Below, one piece after another: positions 8,099 through 16,895 of a stretch of DNA of 64,000 bases; the stretch's first letter is position 1; every line of letters begins with the position of its first letter. Both the position numbers and the translations under genes were made by a program. Origin of the DNA: JBFHFS01 sp041583495. Its GTDB lineage: Bacteria; Bacteroidota; Bacteroidia; Bacteroidales; Marinilabiliaceae. Below the pieces are notes generated by a model. It was not told the origin of the DNA. It saw nothing but the letters and a program-made list of their open reading frames with translations, and searched no databases. Location of the stretch: NCBI GenBank assembly GCA_041583495.1, contig JBFHFS010000004.1:95063-159062 (forward strand), in the 5' to 3' direction.

Positions 8099-9205
8099 AT
8101 GAAACAACTGAGAGCTTTTATCATTAAGGAGGCCATGCACATATTTCGCGATTACCGTACCATGATCGTGCTGTTTCTCATGCCTGTGGCCCAAATCCTC
8201 ATCTTTGGTTTTGTTATTTCTACCGAGATCAATGATGCCCGCATCGGCATTCTCGATAAAGCCAGAGATAAAGCCAGCAATCAACTGACCCGGCGATTGG
8301 GCTCCTCGGGCTACTTTAAGGTGGAGCGGCAGTTTACACACGAAATTCAAATGGAAGAGGCCTTCCGAAAAGGGGATATTCAGTTGGCAGTGGTCTTTTC
8401 TCCCGGGTTTGGGAATAACCTGGCCGGCCCAAACGGAGCGGCCGTGCAGCTGGTGGCAGATGCCTCCAATGCCAATACAGCCCAGGTGCTGGTGAACTAC
8501 AGCGAGGGCATCATCACCGGTTGGGGGATGGAGCAAAAAGTTAAGTCGGGGATCTCTCCGCCTCTTACTGTGCTGGTTCGTATGTTTTATAACCCTTCCC
8601 TGCAGGGGGTGTTCATGTCCATCCCGGGGATTATGGCCATGGTGCTCATCCTGGTGTCGGCCATGATGACCTCTATTTCCATCACCCGCGAAAAGGAGTA
8701 CGGATCGATGGAGGTATTGCTTATTTCACCCCTCAAACCCTGGCAGATTATACTGGGGAAAGTGGCGCCCTATGTGGTGTTGTCGTTTTTTAATGCCGTC
8801 ACCATCGTGGTTCTGGGTGTCGTGGTTTTTAAGGTTCCGGTTGTGGGTAGTGGGTTTCTCTTAATGGTGGTTAACCTGCTCTATATCCTTCTTTCCCTGG
8901 GGCTGGGAATCTTTATCTCTACCGTGGCCAAAAACCAGATGGTGGCCATGTTTATCTCCATGTTTGGTCTCATGCTTCCCACCATTCTTCTTTCGGGGTT
9001 TATCTATCCCATCGAGAATATGCCAAAAGTATTGCAGGGACTCAGTTTTATTATGCCGCCCCGCTGGTACATTCAGGCCGTTAAAACCATCATGCTCAAG
9101 GGTGGTGGGTTGTTTTATGTCTGGAAGGAGATGTTGATGATGTCGGCCTTTCTGGTGGTGTTTTTAAGCTTGAGTATTAAGAATTTTAAAGTTCGATTAG
9201 AGTAG
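8099..9205 (+). CDS. ABC-2 type permease (YbhS-like)
   Basis: The 368-residue protein has one N-terminal membrane helix (MIVLFLMPVAQILIFGFVIS), a large extracytoplasmic domain at about residues 45-170 and five C-terminal helices. The block REKEYGSMEVLLISP is the cytoplasmic coupling segment typical of the drug-exporting ABC-2 family. It should form the inner-membrane channel with the next gene product. The substrate is unknown. Confidence 0.88.
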   Translation: MKQLRAFIIKEAMHIFRDYRTMIVLFLMPVAQILIFGFVISTEINDARIGILDKARDKASNQLTRRLGSSGYFKVERQFTHEIQMEEAFRKGDIQLAVVFSPGFGNNLAGPNGAAVQLVADASNANTAQVLVNYSEGIITGWGMEQKVKSGISPPLTVLVRMFYNPSLQGVFMSIPGIMAMVLILVSAMMTSISITREKEYGSMEVLLISPLKPWQIILGKVAPYVVLSFFNAVTIVVLGVVVFKVPVVGSGFLLMVVNLLYILLSLGLGIFISTVAKNQMVAMFISMFGLMLPTILLSGFIYPIENMPKVLQGLSFIMPPRWYIQAVKTIMLKGGGLFYVWKEMLMMSAFLVVFLSLSIKNFKVRLE

Positions 9206-9299
9206 TTGTCCCCGGAGGTTTCAATGGGACAGGGGATTTTTTCCCGGGCCTCAAAAACCTTGCCCATTACAAAATCTTGATTATCTCTGTAAAAACCAG

Positions 9300-10418
9300 A
9301 TGTCTATGAAGATTATTTTTTATCTGCTGCAAAAAGAGTTCATTCAGGTGTTTCGTAACCGCACCATGCTGCCGCTCATCTTTGTTCTGCCCATCGTGCA
9401 GTTGCTGGTGCTGGTGAATGCGGCAACCATGGATATGAAAAATTTGAAGCTGACCATCAGTGACCAGGATCGGTCGCCTTTGAGTAGAAGATTGGTGAGC
9501 GAGCTGGATGCTTCTCCATTTTTTGTGGTTAATCAGTTGTCAATGAGTTCGGAGGAGGCCATCGAAAATATCGAAAAGGGCAGCTCCGATCTGGCCCTCA
9601 TTATTCCCGAGGATCTGGAGAGGGAGGTCATGACTCAAAATACCGGGTCGCTGCAACTCCTGGCCAATGCCATTAACTCCCAGCAAAGCCAACTGGGTTA
9701 CGCATACATTCAGCAAGTCTCCGGTCGGCTGGGAAGCCAACTGCTGGTCGAGACCACGGGCCTTGAGCTGCAACCCTCCATCTCGACAACCGCCTCTTAC
9801 TGGTACAACCCCGAACTCAACTACAAGCATTTTATGTTACCCGGAATTTTGGTCATCCTGGTTTCCGTGATCGGCATGTTTCTTACAGCGATGAATCTGG
9901 TGCGGGAAAAAGAGATGGGGACCATCGAACAAATAAATGTAACGCCCGTCCGAAAACACCAGTTCATCATTGCCAAGCTGATCCCCTTTTTGCTGATCGG
10001 GTTGTTCGAGTTGGGCCTGGGCCTGGGCATTGGAAAGCTCGTATACGGGATGCCCATTGTAGGGAGTTTGTGGTTGGTTTTTGGGGTGGCCACCATCTAT
10101 CTCGTCGGTTTGCTGGGGATGGGCCTGCTTATCTCTACTTTCTCTAACTCGCAGCAGCAGGTCATGTTTATAAGCTATTTTTTCCTGCTCATATTTATCC
10201 TCATGAGTGGAATCTTTACTTCGGCCGAAAATATGCCCCTCTGGGGTCAGCGTATCAACGTGATTAATCCGCTCTATTATTTTATTGATGTGATGCGCAG
10301 TGTCCTTCTTAAAGGTTCAGGGTTTCTCGACCTGTGGCCTCAAATAGCTTCTATCAGCGTATTCGCTATGGTGTTGGTTGCTTTGTCGGTATTTAATTAT
10401 CGTAAAACGGTGTCCTAA
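9300..10418 (+). CDS. ABC-2 type permease (YbhR-like)
   Basis: The 372-residue protein has the same layout as its upstream neighbour: one N-terminal helix, a large periplasmic domain, then five helices, with REKEMGTIEQINVTPV as coupling segment. The two permeases are diverged paralogues and probably heterodimerise. This is the last gene of the efflux operon; the following 520 bases are noncoding and repeat-rich. Confidence 0.88.
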   Translation: MSMKIIFYLLQKEFIQVFRNRTMLPLIFVLPIVQLLVLVNAATMDMKNLKLTISDQDRSPLSRRLVSELDASPFFVVNQLSMSSEEAIENIEKGSSDLALIIPEDLEREVMTQNTGSLQLLANAINSQQSQLGYAYIQQVSGRLGSQLLVETTGLELQPSISTTASYWYNPELNYKHFMLPGILVILVSVIGMFLTAMNLVREKEMGTIEQINVTPVRKHQFIIAKLIPFLLIGLFELGLGLGIGKLVYGMPIVGSLWLVFGVATIYLVGLLGMGLLISTFSNSQQQVMFISYFFLLIFILMSGIFTSAENMPLWGQRINVINPLYYFIDVMRSVLLKGSGFLDLWPQIASISVFAMVLVALSVFNYRKTVS

Positions 10419-10570
10419 ACCTTGTGTTGATTTAACAGGATTTGAAAGGGGCTATTTGCAATTTAAGATTTAACACACTAACTACTTTTCCTCCCTCATA
10501 TTTCAGCTCCTTTTATCCCCCTTATTCTTTAATAACCGTCTGTTTTTTCAGCCCGAAGGGTTGCAACCGG

Positions 10571-10639
10571 CAACGCTTACGCTATAGCTACAGCGCCGGC
10601 GCAACGCTTACGCCATAGCTTCAGCGCCGGCGCAACGCT
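10571..10639 (+). repeat. 31-bp GC-rich tandem repeat
   Basis: Unit 1 is 10571-10601 and unit 2 is 10602-10632; they differ at 2 of 31 positions. A third copy breaks off after CAACGCT (10633-10639). Each unit contains CAACGCTTACG and ends CAGCGCCGGCG. The unit is much richer in G+C than the flanks. Copies abut without spacers, so this is not a CRISPR array. Confidence 0.85.
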
Positions 10640-10812
10640 GGCTTCTCCCTTTTTTTACACTTCGTTTTTCCCTTTTTCCTTTCCCTTTTCCACCCCTTTC
10701 ACCCTTTATACTTTTTTCACCCTTTCTACTTTTTTCCCCTTTTCCCCTTTTCCCCTTTTCCCTTTTCCACCCTTTCTACTCTTTCACCTTTCCCCCCCTT
10801 CCCCCTTTTTTT
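10640..10812 (+). repeat. long pyrimidine (C/T) tract
   Basis: About 170 bases are almost purely C and T on the plus strand, built of short units such as CCCTTTT, TTTTCCCC and CACCCTTT. Such homopyrimidine DNA may adopt triplex or other non-B structures. No protein or RNA gene is supported here. Confidence 0.85.
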
Positions 10813-10940
10813 GAATTAACAATTAATTTAATAAATTAGTGGAAAATTATTCAACATTTTTTTTAAGTCCTCAAAATCTAGTATTCTGACGCTGTAGGAC
10901 AGGTTTGCCAACGATAAAAAACAAAAAATACATTTTAGCC

Positions 10941-11987
10941 ATGAAGAGGAGAAAGTTTTTAATGACATTAGGTGCCGCTACCCTTGGAAGTTCCTTGCTG
11001 CCGGAGCTTCAGGCTGCCGCCAGGAAAAATCCAAGCGTTAAACCCATCGAAGGCTCCTGGTTCGAGTTTCAGCACCATAGCGCGGTAGAGGGTAAATATT
11101 GGAACCCAACCCTGGAGAAATTTACCGCTGAGCAATGGACTCAAAAGGTTAAAGAGATTGCCAAAGCCGGACTAAAATATCTGGTGCTCCTTGATGTGGC
11201 CATCTATAACAAGAGTTTCTATCCCTCAACCCTGGCTCCTCAGCATGAGTTGGGCTGTGAGGACCCTTTGGAAACCATCTTAACTGCCGCCGATAAATAC
11301 GGTATTCGTTTTTTTATCAGCAATGGATTCTGGGGTAATTGGGTTCAACCCTGGTTCCTGATGCAAGATCCCGAAGTCAACAAACTGCGGTTAAAGTCCA
11401 TGAACGAAATAGCCGAAAAATATGCACATCATAAGAGTTTTTACGGTTGGTATTATCCCAACGAAACGGGGATTAAAGGGTATTATGATGAATTCTTTAT
11501 CAATTATGTAAATACCTCCTCGGCCGAGGCTGCCAAGCTGACTCCCCAGGCCAAAACCCTGATCGCTCCGTATGGGACCCGTAATGTAAAAGCCGACGAT
11601 GGATATGCCAAACAACTGGAGCAACTTAACGTCGATTTTATTGCCTATCAGGATGAGATAGGCGTTCAAAAAACCCGGATTGAAGAGAGTGCAGGCTTTT
11701 TCGAGAATCTCTACAACGTTCATAAAAAGGCCGCAAAAGCCAGGCTTTGGGCCGATGTGGAAGTCTTTCGTTTTGAAGGCAAAGTATACAACAGTGCCTT
11801 GTTGCCTGCCCCCGCCGAAGAGGTCATCAAACAATTTGAGGCGGTCTCTCCTTTTGTTGAGAAAATATTTATCTATCAGTATACGGGTATGATTAATGCC
11901 CCCGGATCTAAAGTGTTTGCCGGGCATCCCGACTCGGTTCAGCTCTATAAAGGGTTGAGCCAAAAGGGTTATTTAAAGCGGGGTTAA
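10941..11987 (+). CDS. DUF4434 domain protein with Tat-like signal
   Basis: The 348-residue protein begins MKRRKFLMTLGAATLGSSLL, a twin-arginine-type signal with AxA cleavage near LQAAA. I chose ATG 10941 because the longer frame starts at TTG and would bury this signal. The mature part (SWFEFQHHSAVEGKYW, then TAEQWTQKVKEIAKAGLKYL) matches DUF4434, a TIM-barrel, glycoside-hydrolase-like family. Substrate unknown. It has no co-oriented neighbours and ends against a convergent gene across a strong terminator. Confidence 0.75.
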   Translation: MKRRKFLMTLGAATLGSSLLPELQAAARKNPSVKPIEGSWFEFQHHSAVEGKYWNPTLEKFTAEQWTQKVKEIAKAGLKYLVLLDVAIYNKSFYPSTLAPQHELGCEDPLETILTAADKYGIRFFISNGFWGNWVQPWFLMQDPEVNKLRLKSMNEIAEKYAHHKSFYGWYYPNETGIKGYYDEFFINYVNTSSAEAAKLTPQAKTLIAPYGTRNVKADDGYAKQLEQLNVDFIAYQDEIGVQKTRIEESAGFFENLYNVHKKAAKARLWADVEVFRFEGKVYNSALLPAPAEEVIKQFEAVSPFVEKIFIYQYTGMINAPGSKVFAGHPDSVQLYKGLSQKGYLKRG

Positions 11988-12052
11988 CCTTTTCCTTTAT
12001 GGATGATTTGGGGTTAAAACGATCCCTCTTCCTTTTTCATGCCCGGAAGGGC

Positions 12053-12098
12053 AAAAACGCCTTTGCCTGGTCTGACAGACCATCGCAAAGGCGTTTTT
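12053..12098. terminator. bidirectional intrinsic terminator
   Basis: A perfect 14-bp stem (AAAAACGCCTTTGC at 12053-12066 with its complement at 12085-12098) encloses a second small hairpin (TGGTCT-GAC-AGACCA). A-runs and T-runs flank it on both strands, so it can end transcripts of both convergent genes. Confidence 0.85.
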
Positions 12099-12161
12099 GG
12101 TGTTAGAAAAAAAGTTTAATCCCGGGGATTCTTGAAAACAGGTGTTCCCGAAAGACCCGGA

Positions 12162-14300
12162 TTACTTCTTTTTCTTAAGTTCGGGATATTCGATGCGGGC
12201 GTGGTAAATATTCTTAAGCTTCTGTTTAAAAACTTCTTTTACCTGGCTAATCTCCCTGAAGGTGATGGGGGCATTGATGAATTGATCCTCTTTAATCTGG
12301 TTATTGATGATGTTCTCAACCAGTTTTTCAATTTCATCGTCCGAATAGGTTTTTAAACTCCTGGAAGCTGCTTCTACGGCATCGGCCATCATTAACACAG
12401 CAGTCTCTTTGGTGAAGGGGGTGGGTCCGGGGTAGGAGAACAGACTAATGTCGGGCACCTCGTTGGGGTGTTCATTAACATACGAATTGTAAAAATACTT
12501 GGTCTTGGTGGTGCCCTGGTGGGTTCGGATAAAGTCGATGACTTGTTCGGGGATCTTGTGCCTCCGGGCTATCTTAACGCCACTCTCGATATGCTGAATG
12601 ATGAGCTGAGCGCTCTTCTCGTAGTCGAGGTTGGCATGTGGGTTAAACCCTGAACTCTGATTTTCCGTGAAAAAGATGGGCGAGACCACCTTCCCGATGT
12701 CGTGGTACATGGCACCGGCCCGCACCAGTAAAGGATTGCCGCCAATCTTATAAACCGCCTCCTGAGCCAGGTTACCCACCTGAAGAGAGTGCTGAAACGA
12801 CCCCGGTGCCTTTTCCGAGAGCCGGCGCAACAGAGGATGATTGGTGTCGGAAAGTTCTACAAGTGTCACATCGGAGATGAATCCAAAAGCCTTCTCAAAA
12901 ACGTAAATGAGCGGATATACCAACAAGATAAAGGCGCCGTTTATGGCAAAATGGCCATAAAGGGATAAGTCAATGGTTTTTAAGTCGCCCTCCTGCAGCA
13001 GCGCCATAGCCGTATAAAAAGCAGAGTAAGCCAGCACAATGAATATCGATGCCCTGACCAATTGTTCCCGGCGTACAATTCTGAACAGACTGAAGATGGC
13101 TACCAGCCCGATGGGTACCTGCATGTATACGAACTCAAAGCTGTTTTGCGTGAAAAAAGCTGCCAGCAACACCGTGATGACGTGCATGAAAAAGGCAAGC
13201 CGTGAATCAAAAAAGGTGCGGATGATGATGGGCAATATGGCAAAGGGAATGATGTATAGCGGGAAGAACTCAAACAGATTCGACAGCCTGGCAAGCATCA
13301 ACATCCCTAATACCATCAGAAGCATGAAACTTACCGAGAGGTTGTTTTTGTATACATCCTTCCTGAAAAAGTAAAGAAACAAAAAGATCAGACTGAAGAA
13401 TAATAAGGTCACTAAGATCTGACCGGCCAGGATATAATAGTAACCGCTGGCCCCGCCGATGGATGCCTCATACTCAATCTTTAGAGAATCCAGAATCTTG
13501 GCCGTTTGTTCATTTATAATCTCCCCCTTGTCCACAATGCGTTGGGCCGAAAGAACAATGCCGCTCGTCAGGCTCACCTCTCTCAATAGTTGATCCCGCT
13601 CTTGTTGCGATCGTTCGGCATCGAATTTGATGTTGGGCTCCAGATAGGTGTTGAGCTGAAGATCCGAAACCAGATTGTCCAGCACTAACTGCTCAACCTT
13701 CGTGCGGCTCCGAAGTTGCCTGAAAATAAATAGCGACAGCCGCTGATAGGCACTTTGATAATTGTGAAATTCACTTAACCCGGAGGGCTCAGCAAAATTA
13801 TTTTTGATGAGAATTAATTCAAAAGAGGCATCCGCGTTGGCATATTGATCGGGCAGGACAATCAACCCCTGAGCATAAATCTTTTCGAGCTGATAGGCGG
13901 ACAGACGGATTAATACCTGCCAAAGTGTCGAGTCGGATTTGGATACGGTGGTTTTTAAAAAGGCATATTTCTGGGTCAGATCCTCTTGCATCTCTTCGAG
14001 GTTGGTTTTAAGTCGCCGCACTTCTTCCATTGCTATGACTTCATCTACGATAAAGTAAGGGCGGAAATAATTTAACAGACTGTCCCGTTCCTTCTTGAGT
14101 GCCGGTTGGCTTTTGTAGATCGGAAAGTCAAAGGGCGCAATCAGCATTTCGTGACGCCAGGGTTTCCCTTTGGCATATTCGTAAGGGAACTTTCCCCTTC
14201 GGGGCAACAGGTAAACAACCAGCCCAACCGCTATTAAAAAAATAATTACTCTGTAAATAGCTATTGAGTAGTCTTTTATGGTGGCTTTGAATGTGCTCAT
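12162..14300 (-). CDS. pgpH: PgpH-like 7TM-HD domain phosphodiesterase
   Basis: The 712-residue protein has one N-terminal helix, a long extracytoplasmic 7TMR-HD extracellular domain, seven membrane helices at about residues 275-470 and a cytoplasmic HD domain. The HD motif YHDIGK has its His-Asp near residues 533-534 and is preceded by SFQHSLQVGNLAQEA. By family it hydrolyses cyclic di-AMP. The start at 14300 (MSTFKATIKDYSIAIYR) was preferred to an upstream ATG at 14351, which would add 17 polar residues. It is transcribed alone and ends at a shared terminator. Confidence 0.85.
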   Translation of the reverse strand: MSTFKATIKDYSIAIYRVIIFLIAVGLVVYLLPRRGKFPYEYAKGKPWRHEMLIAPFDFPIYKSQPALKKERDSLLNYFRPYFIVDEVIAMEEVRRLKTNLEEMQEDLTQKYAFLKTTVSKSDSTLWQVLIRLSAYQLEKIYAQGLIVLPDQYANADASFELILIKNNFAEPSGLSEFHNYQSAYQRLSLFIFRQLRSRTKVEQLVLDNLVSDLQLNTYLEPNIKFDAERSQQERDQLLREVSLTSGIVLSAQRIVDKGEIINEQTAKILDSLKIEYEASIGGASGYYYILAGQILVTLLFFSLIFLFLYFFRKDVYKNNLSVSFMLLMVLGMLMLARLSNLFEFFPLYIIPFAILPIIIRTFFDSRLAFFMHVITVLLAAFFTQNSFEFVYMQVPIGLVAIFSLFRIVRREQLVRASIFIVLAYSAFYTAMALLQEGDLKTIDLSLYGHFAINGAFILLVYPLIYVFEKAFGFISDVTLVELSDTNHPLLRRLSEKAPGSFQHSLQVGNLAQEAVYKIGGNPLLVRAGAMYHDIGKVVSPIFFTENQSSGFNPHANLDYEKSAQLIIQHIESGVKIARRHKIPEQVIDFIRTHQGTTKTKYFYNSYVNEHPNEVPDISLFSYPGPTPFTKETAVLMMADAVEAASRSLKTYSDDEIEKLVENIINNQIKEDQFINAPITFREISQVKEVFKQKLKNIYHARIEYPELKKKK

Positions 14301-14679
14301 TGCTGTGGTTTGAGTTTTTTGTTTCTGATTTGTTTCTGGCGCTTTCCTCATGGATTAACCCCATTGAGATGCGCGGGTTGGTTCAAAGGAAATAATGTTT
14401 TCCAATCAAAAAAGGAACCCCGTAGCCTTAAATCCTATAGTTGCCGGATGCTTCTGCCTTAAAAGGTACGAAATTAGTTAAAAGGATAATAACTGTCTCA
14501 TTTAATTTTTGGTTTTTGCCCTGCTGAAGGTGAAAAGTAGGTCTTTTATCAAACAACAGGGTGTATTATCTCTTTATCGCTTGTCATATTGTTTTAAGGG
14601 TTTTATTTTTGCCAGAGTTTAGTTTGTGCTTTCCAGATCTGGAAATGTTTATTGTTCAACACTCTATTACCGATTGGCG
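14301..14679. other. 379-bp divergent intergenic region
   Basis: It lies between the PgpH-like gene (minus) and the NlpC/P60 gene (plus). It contains the plus-strand promoter listed next. I see no small gene or RNA. Confidence 0.5.
14581..14611 (+). promoter_or_regulatory. promoter of the NlpC/P60-Nudix pair
   Basis: TTG at 14581-14583 and TATTTTTG at 14604-14611 are 20 bases apart, the Bacteroidota spacing. Transcription would start near 14618, leaving about 60 bases of leader before ATG 14680. Confidence 0.55.
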
Positions 14680-15459
14680 ATGTCCAAGTCCGTTTGTACC
14701 TATAGTTTTATCCCTTTACGCTCCGAACCTTCAGAGAAGGCGCAACTGGAGACCCAAATATTGTTTGGGGAGAGTTTCGATTGTTTGGAGAACATCCCCG
14801 GTTGGTGCCGGGTAAAATGTCATTTCGATGGCTATGAAGGTTGGATCGACGAGAAGTTGGTGACCAGAATGGAGGAGCGGGATGTGCGGAATTGGAATGA
14901 ATCGGAAGGGGTGATTGTGCCGGCTCCTTTTGTCAGGATTGTTAAAGAGCCCGACAGCTCGGTTCAGATTCTTTCGGCTGGCAGCCGGGTGGCCTTCAAT
15001 GGCGAAGACCGGAATGCCTTTAATGTAGGCCCTTATGAATATTACTGGCAGGGTAAAATGCCTTCGCGCCGAGCCGAAATTGAAGATACTGCCCTGGCCT
15101 TTCTAAATACCCCCTACCTGTGGGGGGGACGCAGCTTTTTCGGGATCGATTGTTCTGGCCTGGTTCAGGTGGTTTTTAAGGTCGCAGGCCTCTCTCTGCC
15201 ACGTAATGCCACCCAACAGATCGAAAAGGGAACCCGGGTTCAGTTTGTTGAAGAGGCTGCCACCGGTGACCTGGCGTTTTTTGATAACGATAAAGGCGAG
15301 GTTACCCATGTGGGGATCTGTTTGCACAAAGGACGAATCCTGCATGCCAGTGGCTCGGTGCGTATTGATACCCTCGATCATCAGGGAATCTATAATCATG
15401 AAAAAAGGTGTTATACCCATCGTCTTAAGATAATTAAAAGAGTGGTTGATGAGCGATAA
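14680..15459 (+). CDS. SH3b-NlpC/P60 family cell-wall hydrolase
   Basis: The 259-residue protein has two SH3b-like domains (about residues 5-70 and 80-130) and a C-terminal NlpC/P60 domain. The catalytic Cys sits in GIDCSGLVQVVF, the His in GEVTHVGICL and the third polar residue in RILHAS. This layout matches D-glutamyl-L-diamino-acid endopeptidases (YkfC type) used in murein peptide recycling. Start 14680 (MSKSVCTYSFIPL) was chosen over GTG 14626. No signal peptide is seen, so a cytoplasmic recycling role is likely. It overlaps the Nudix gene by 14 bases. Confidence 0.87.
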   Translation: MSKSVCTYSFIPLRSEPSEKAQLETQILFGESFDCLENIPGWCRVKCHFDGYEGWIDEKLVTRMEERDVRNWNESEGVIVPAPFVRIVKEPDSSVQILSAGSRVAFNGEDRNAFNVGPYEYYWQGKMPSRRAEIEDTALAFLNTPYLWGGRSFFGIDCSGLVQVVFKVAGLSLPRNATQQIEKGTRVQFVEEAATGDLAFFDNDKGEVTHVGICLHKGRILHASGSVRIDTLDHQGIYNHEKRCYTHRLKIIKRVVDER

Positions 15460-15889
15460 GTCATTTTGTTACGAGTATCCCCGGCCGGCAGTGACGGCCG
15501 ATGTGGTGGTGTTGGCCGGTCGTCCCGAAAATCAACATCTATTGCTTATTAAACGACTCTATCCCCCCTTCAAGGGGCAGTGGGCGCTTCCGGGTGGTTT
15601 TGTTGATCTGGATGAAAACCTCGACGAAACCCCTGCTCGTGAACTAGCCGAAGAGACGGGGTTAACCGGTCTTTCCATGGTGCAGGTGGGGGCCTTCGGT
15701 GAGGTGAATCGCGATCCCCGGCACCGTACCATCACGGTGGCTTACCTGGCGCGCGTAGAGGAGTGCCTGCCGGTAACGGGGGGCGATGATGCCCAACAGG
15801 CCCGTTGGTTCCCGGTAAGTGAACTACCCCCTTTGGCCTTCGACCATTCGAAGATTATTGAGAAGGCATTGAGGTTTGTGGAGCCTTGA
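15446..15889 (+). CDS. Nudix hydrolase
   Basis: The 147-residue protein has a complete Nudix box, GGFVDLDENLDETPARELAE followed by ETGL (pattern G-x5-E-x7-REL-x-EE-x-GL). N-terminal PRPAVTADVVVL and the length suit ADP-ribose or nucleotide-sugar pyrophosphatases of the house-cleaning type. It starts inside the preceding NlpC/P60 gene, so the two are probably translated together. The last 35 bases overlap the convergent WbqC gene. Substrate not determined. Confidence 0.9.
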   Translation: MMSDKSFCYEYPRPAVTADVVVLAGRPENQHLLLIKRLYPPFKGQWALPGGFVDLDENLDETPARELAEETGLTGLSMVQVGAFGEVNRDPRHRTITVAYLARVEECLPVTGGDDAQQARWFPVSELPPLAFDHSKIIEKALRFVEP

Positions 15890-16523
15890 GGAGACTCTCT
15901 TCTAAAATCAAAAAAGACTCCGGCCCCTTGTTAAACAGAAGATCCAGAATGCTTAAATTGGGCACAAAGCCATGCCTCTGGTCAAACACCTGTTTGTAAA
16001 CCACCGATCTGTAGTAAGGATCTAAGGCGGTGGAGGCCTTCTTTGGGTGGATAACCTCACGCAGATCCAGAATCCCGGGATCCGGCGACTCAATCATATA
16101 CGACCCGGTTAAGGAAAAATCACTCTCTAATCCCGTTAACTCCATCATTAATCGGGTAGCCTCCATATTCAGATCGAAAAGAAACGAATACCTTTTGGTG
16201 AAAAGAGGATAGAGATCATCCTGGTAAAACTGAAAAAATGGAGAACTGTTGTAGGCCGAAACAATAGATCGCCAATGCAATTTTTGCCAGGGGGTGTGAT
16301 AGGCTATTCTTACTTCCTTGTCGGGTTTGTTGTGGTGCTTTCCTTTCTCTACCGGGACCGAAAGCGTTAAGCGGTCATTGGCCCCTAAAATTATGCATCT
16401 GTTGCGATAGGTTTGCCGTGAATAATTGCCATGTTGTTCAATTACCGCCTTGCCTCCCGAAAGATGTGCAAAATATTGTACCGGGCCAAAGAAGGCGGGT
16501 GAAAGCAATGCTTGTTTAATCAT
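15855..16523 (-). CDS. WbqC-like family protein
   Basis: The 222-residue protein matches the WbqC-like family (LLSPAFFGPVQYFAHL at the start; KLHWRSIVSAYNSSPFF in the middle). Family members occur in O-antigen or lipid A gene clusters, and the precise reaction is not established. In Bacteroidales it usually ends the dapB-lepB cluster, as here. It starts 3 bases after the LapA-like gene and its 3' end overlaps the convergent Nudix gene. Confidence 0.82.
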   Translation of the reverse strand: MIKQALLSPAFFGPVQYFAHLSGGKAVIEQHGNYSRQTYRNRCIILGANDRLTLSVPVEKGKHHNKPDKEVRIAYHTPWQKLHWRSIVSAYNSSPFFQFYQDDLYPLFTKRYSFLFDLNMEATRLMMELTGLESDFSLTGSYMIESPDPGILDLREVIHPKKASTALDPYYRSVVYKQVFDQRHGFVPNLSILDLLFNKGPESFLILEESLLKAPQTSMPSQ

Positions 16524-16526
16524 AAT

Positions 16527-16826
16527 TTATTGCGGCCATTGTGTTTCTTCGGGATCCATGTTGCCCGTAGGCTTTGTAGCGGGTACTTCCTTTACCTTTT
16601 CATCCGGTTTTTTGGCCTTAGTGGTTTTCCGGGTGCGGAATGTAAAGAAGGCTCCAACGATAAGTCCCACCAGAAAGGCCACAATTAGCAGCACCGACAA
16701 GGAGAGATGATTTTTCCAAATAAAATAATTGAAGGTCACTTCATGTGCATTTTGCACCGAAAAAATAACCAGTACCAGAGCCGAAAGGATAAACATCCAA
16801 AAGGAGAAGCGTTGTCTTGATTGCAT
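16527..16826 (-). CDS. LapA-like (DUF1049) inner-membrane protein
   Basis: The 99-residue protein has two membrane helices (SFWMFILSALVLVIFSVQNA and LSVLLIVAFLVGLIVGAFF) with the VQNAHEVTFNYFIW block between them, as in LapA/YciS-type lipopolysaccharide-assembly proteins. The C-terminal tail is cytoplasmic and charged. It lies between a signal peptidase and wbqC. A role in envelope assembly is an inference from family and context. Confidence 0.75.
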   Translation of the reverse strand: MQSRQRFSFWMFILSALVLVIFSVQNAHEVTFNYFIWKNHLSLSVLLIVAFLVGLIVGAFFTFRTRKTTKAKKPDEKVKEVPATKPTGNMDPEETQWPQ

Positions 16827-16895
16827 AGTTATTTGCTTTAGGAGATTAGGTTCATTACCTTAAAGATAGCGGCTTTTTTGCTGAAGATAAATAGC

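Larger units (their letters stand above)
10419..10940. other. 522-bp noncoding region with three kinds of repeat
   Basis: In order it holds a GGTTGCAACC palindrome (10559-10568), two and a fraction copies of a GC-rich 31-bp unit (10571-10639), a long pyrimidine tract (about 10640-10812) and an AT-rich stretch up to the next gene. No coding frame or clear promoter is seen. Confidence 0.7.

Noticed and set aside
10571..10639. Short CRISPR-like repeat
   Set aside because: Units abut directly with no spacers, only two full copies exist and no cas genes are near.
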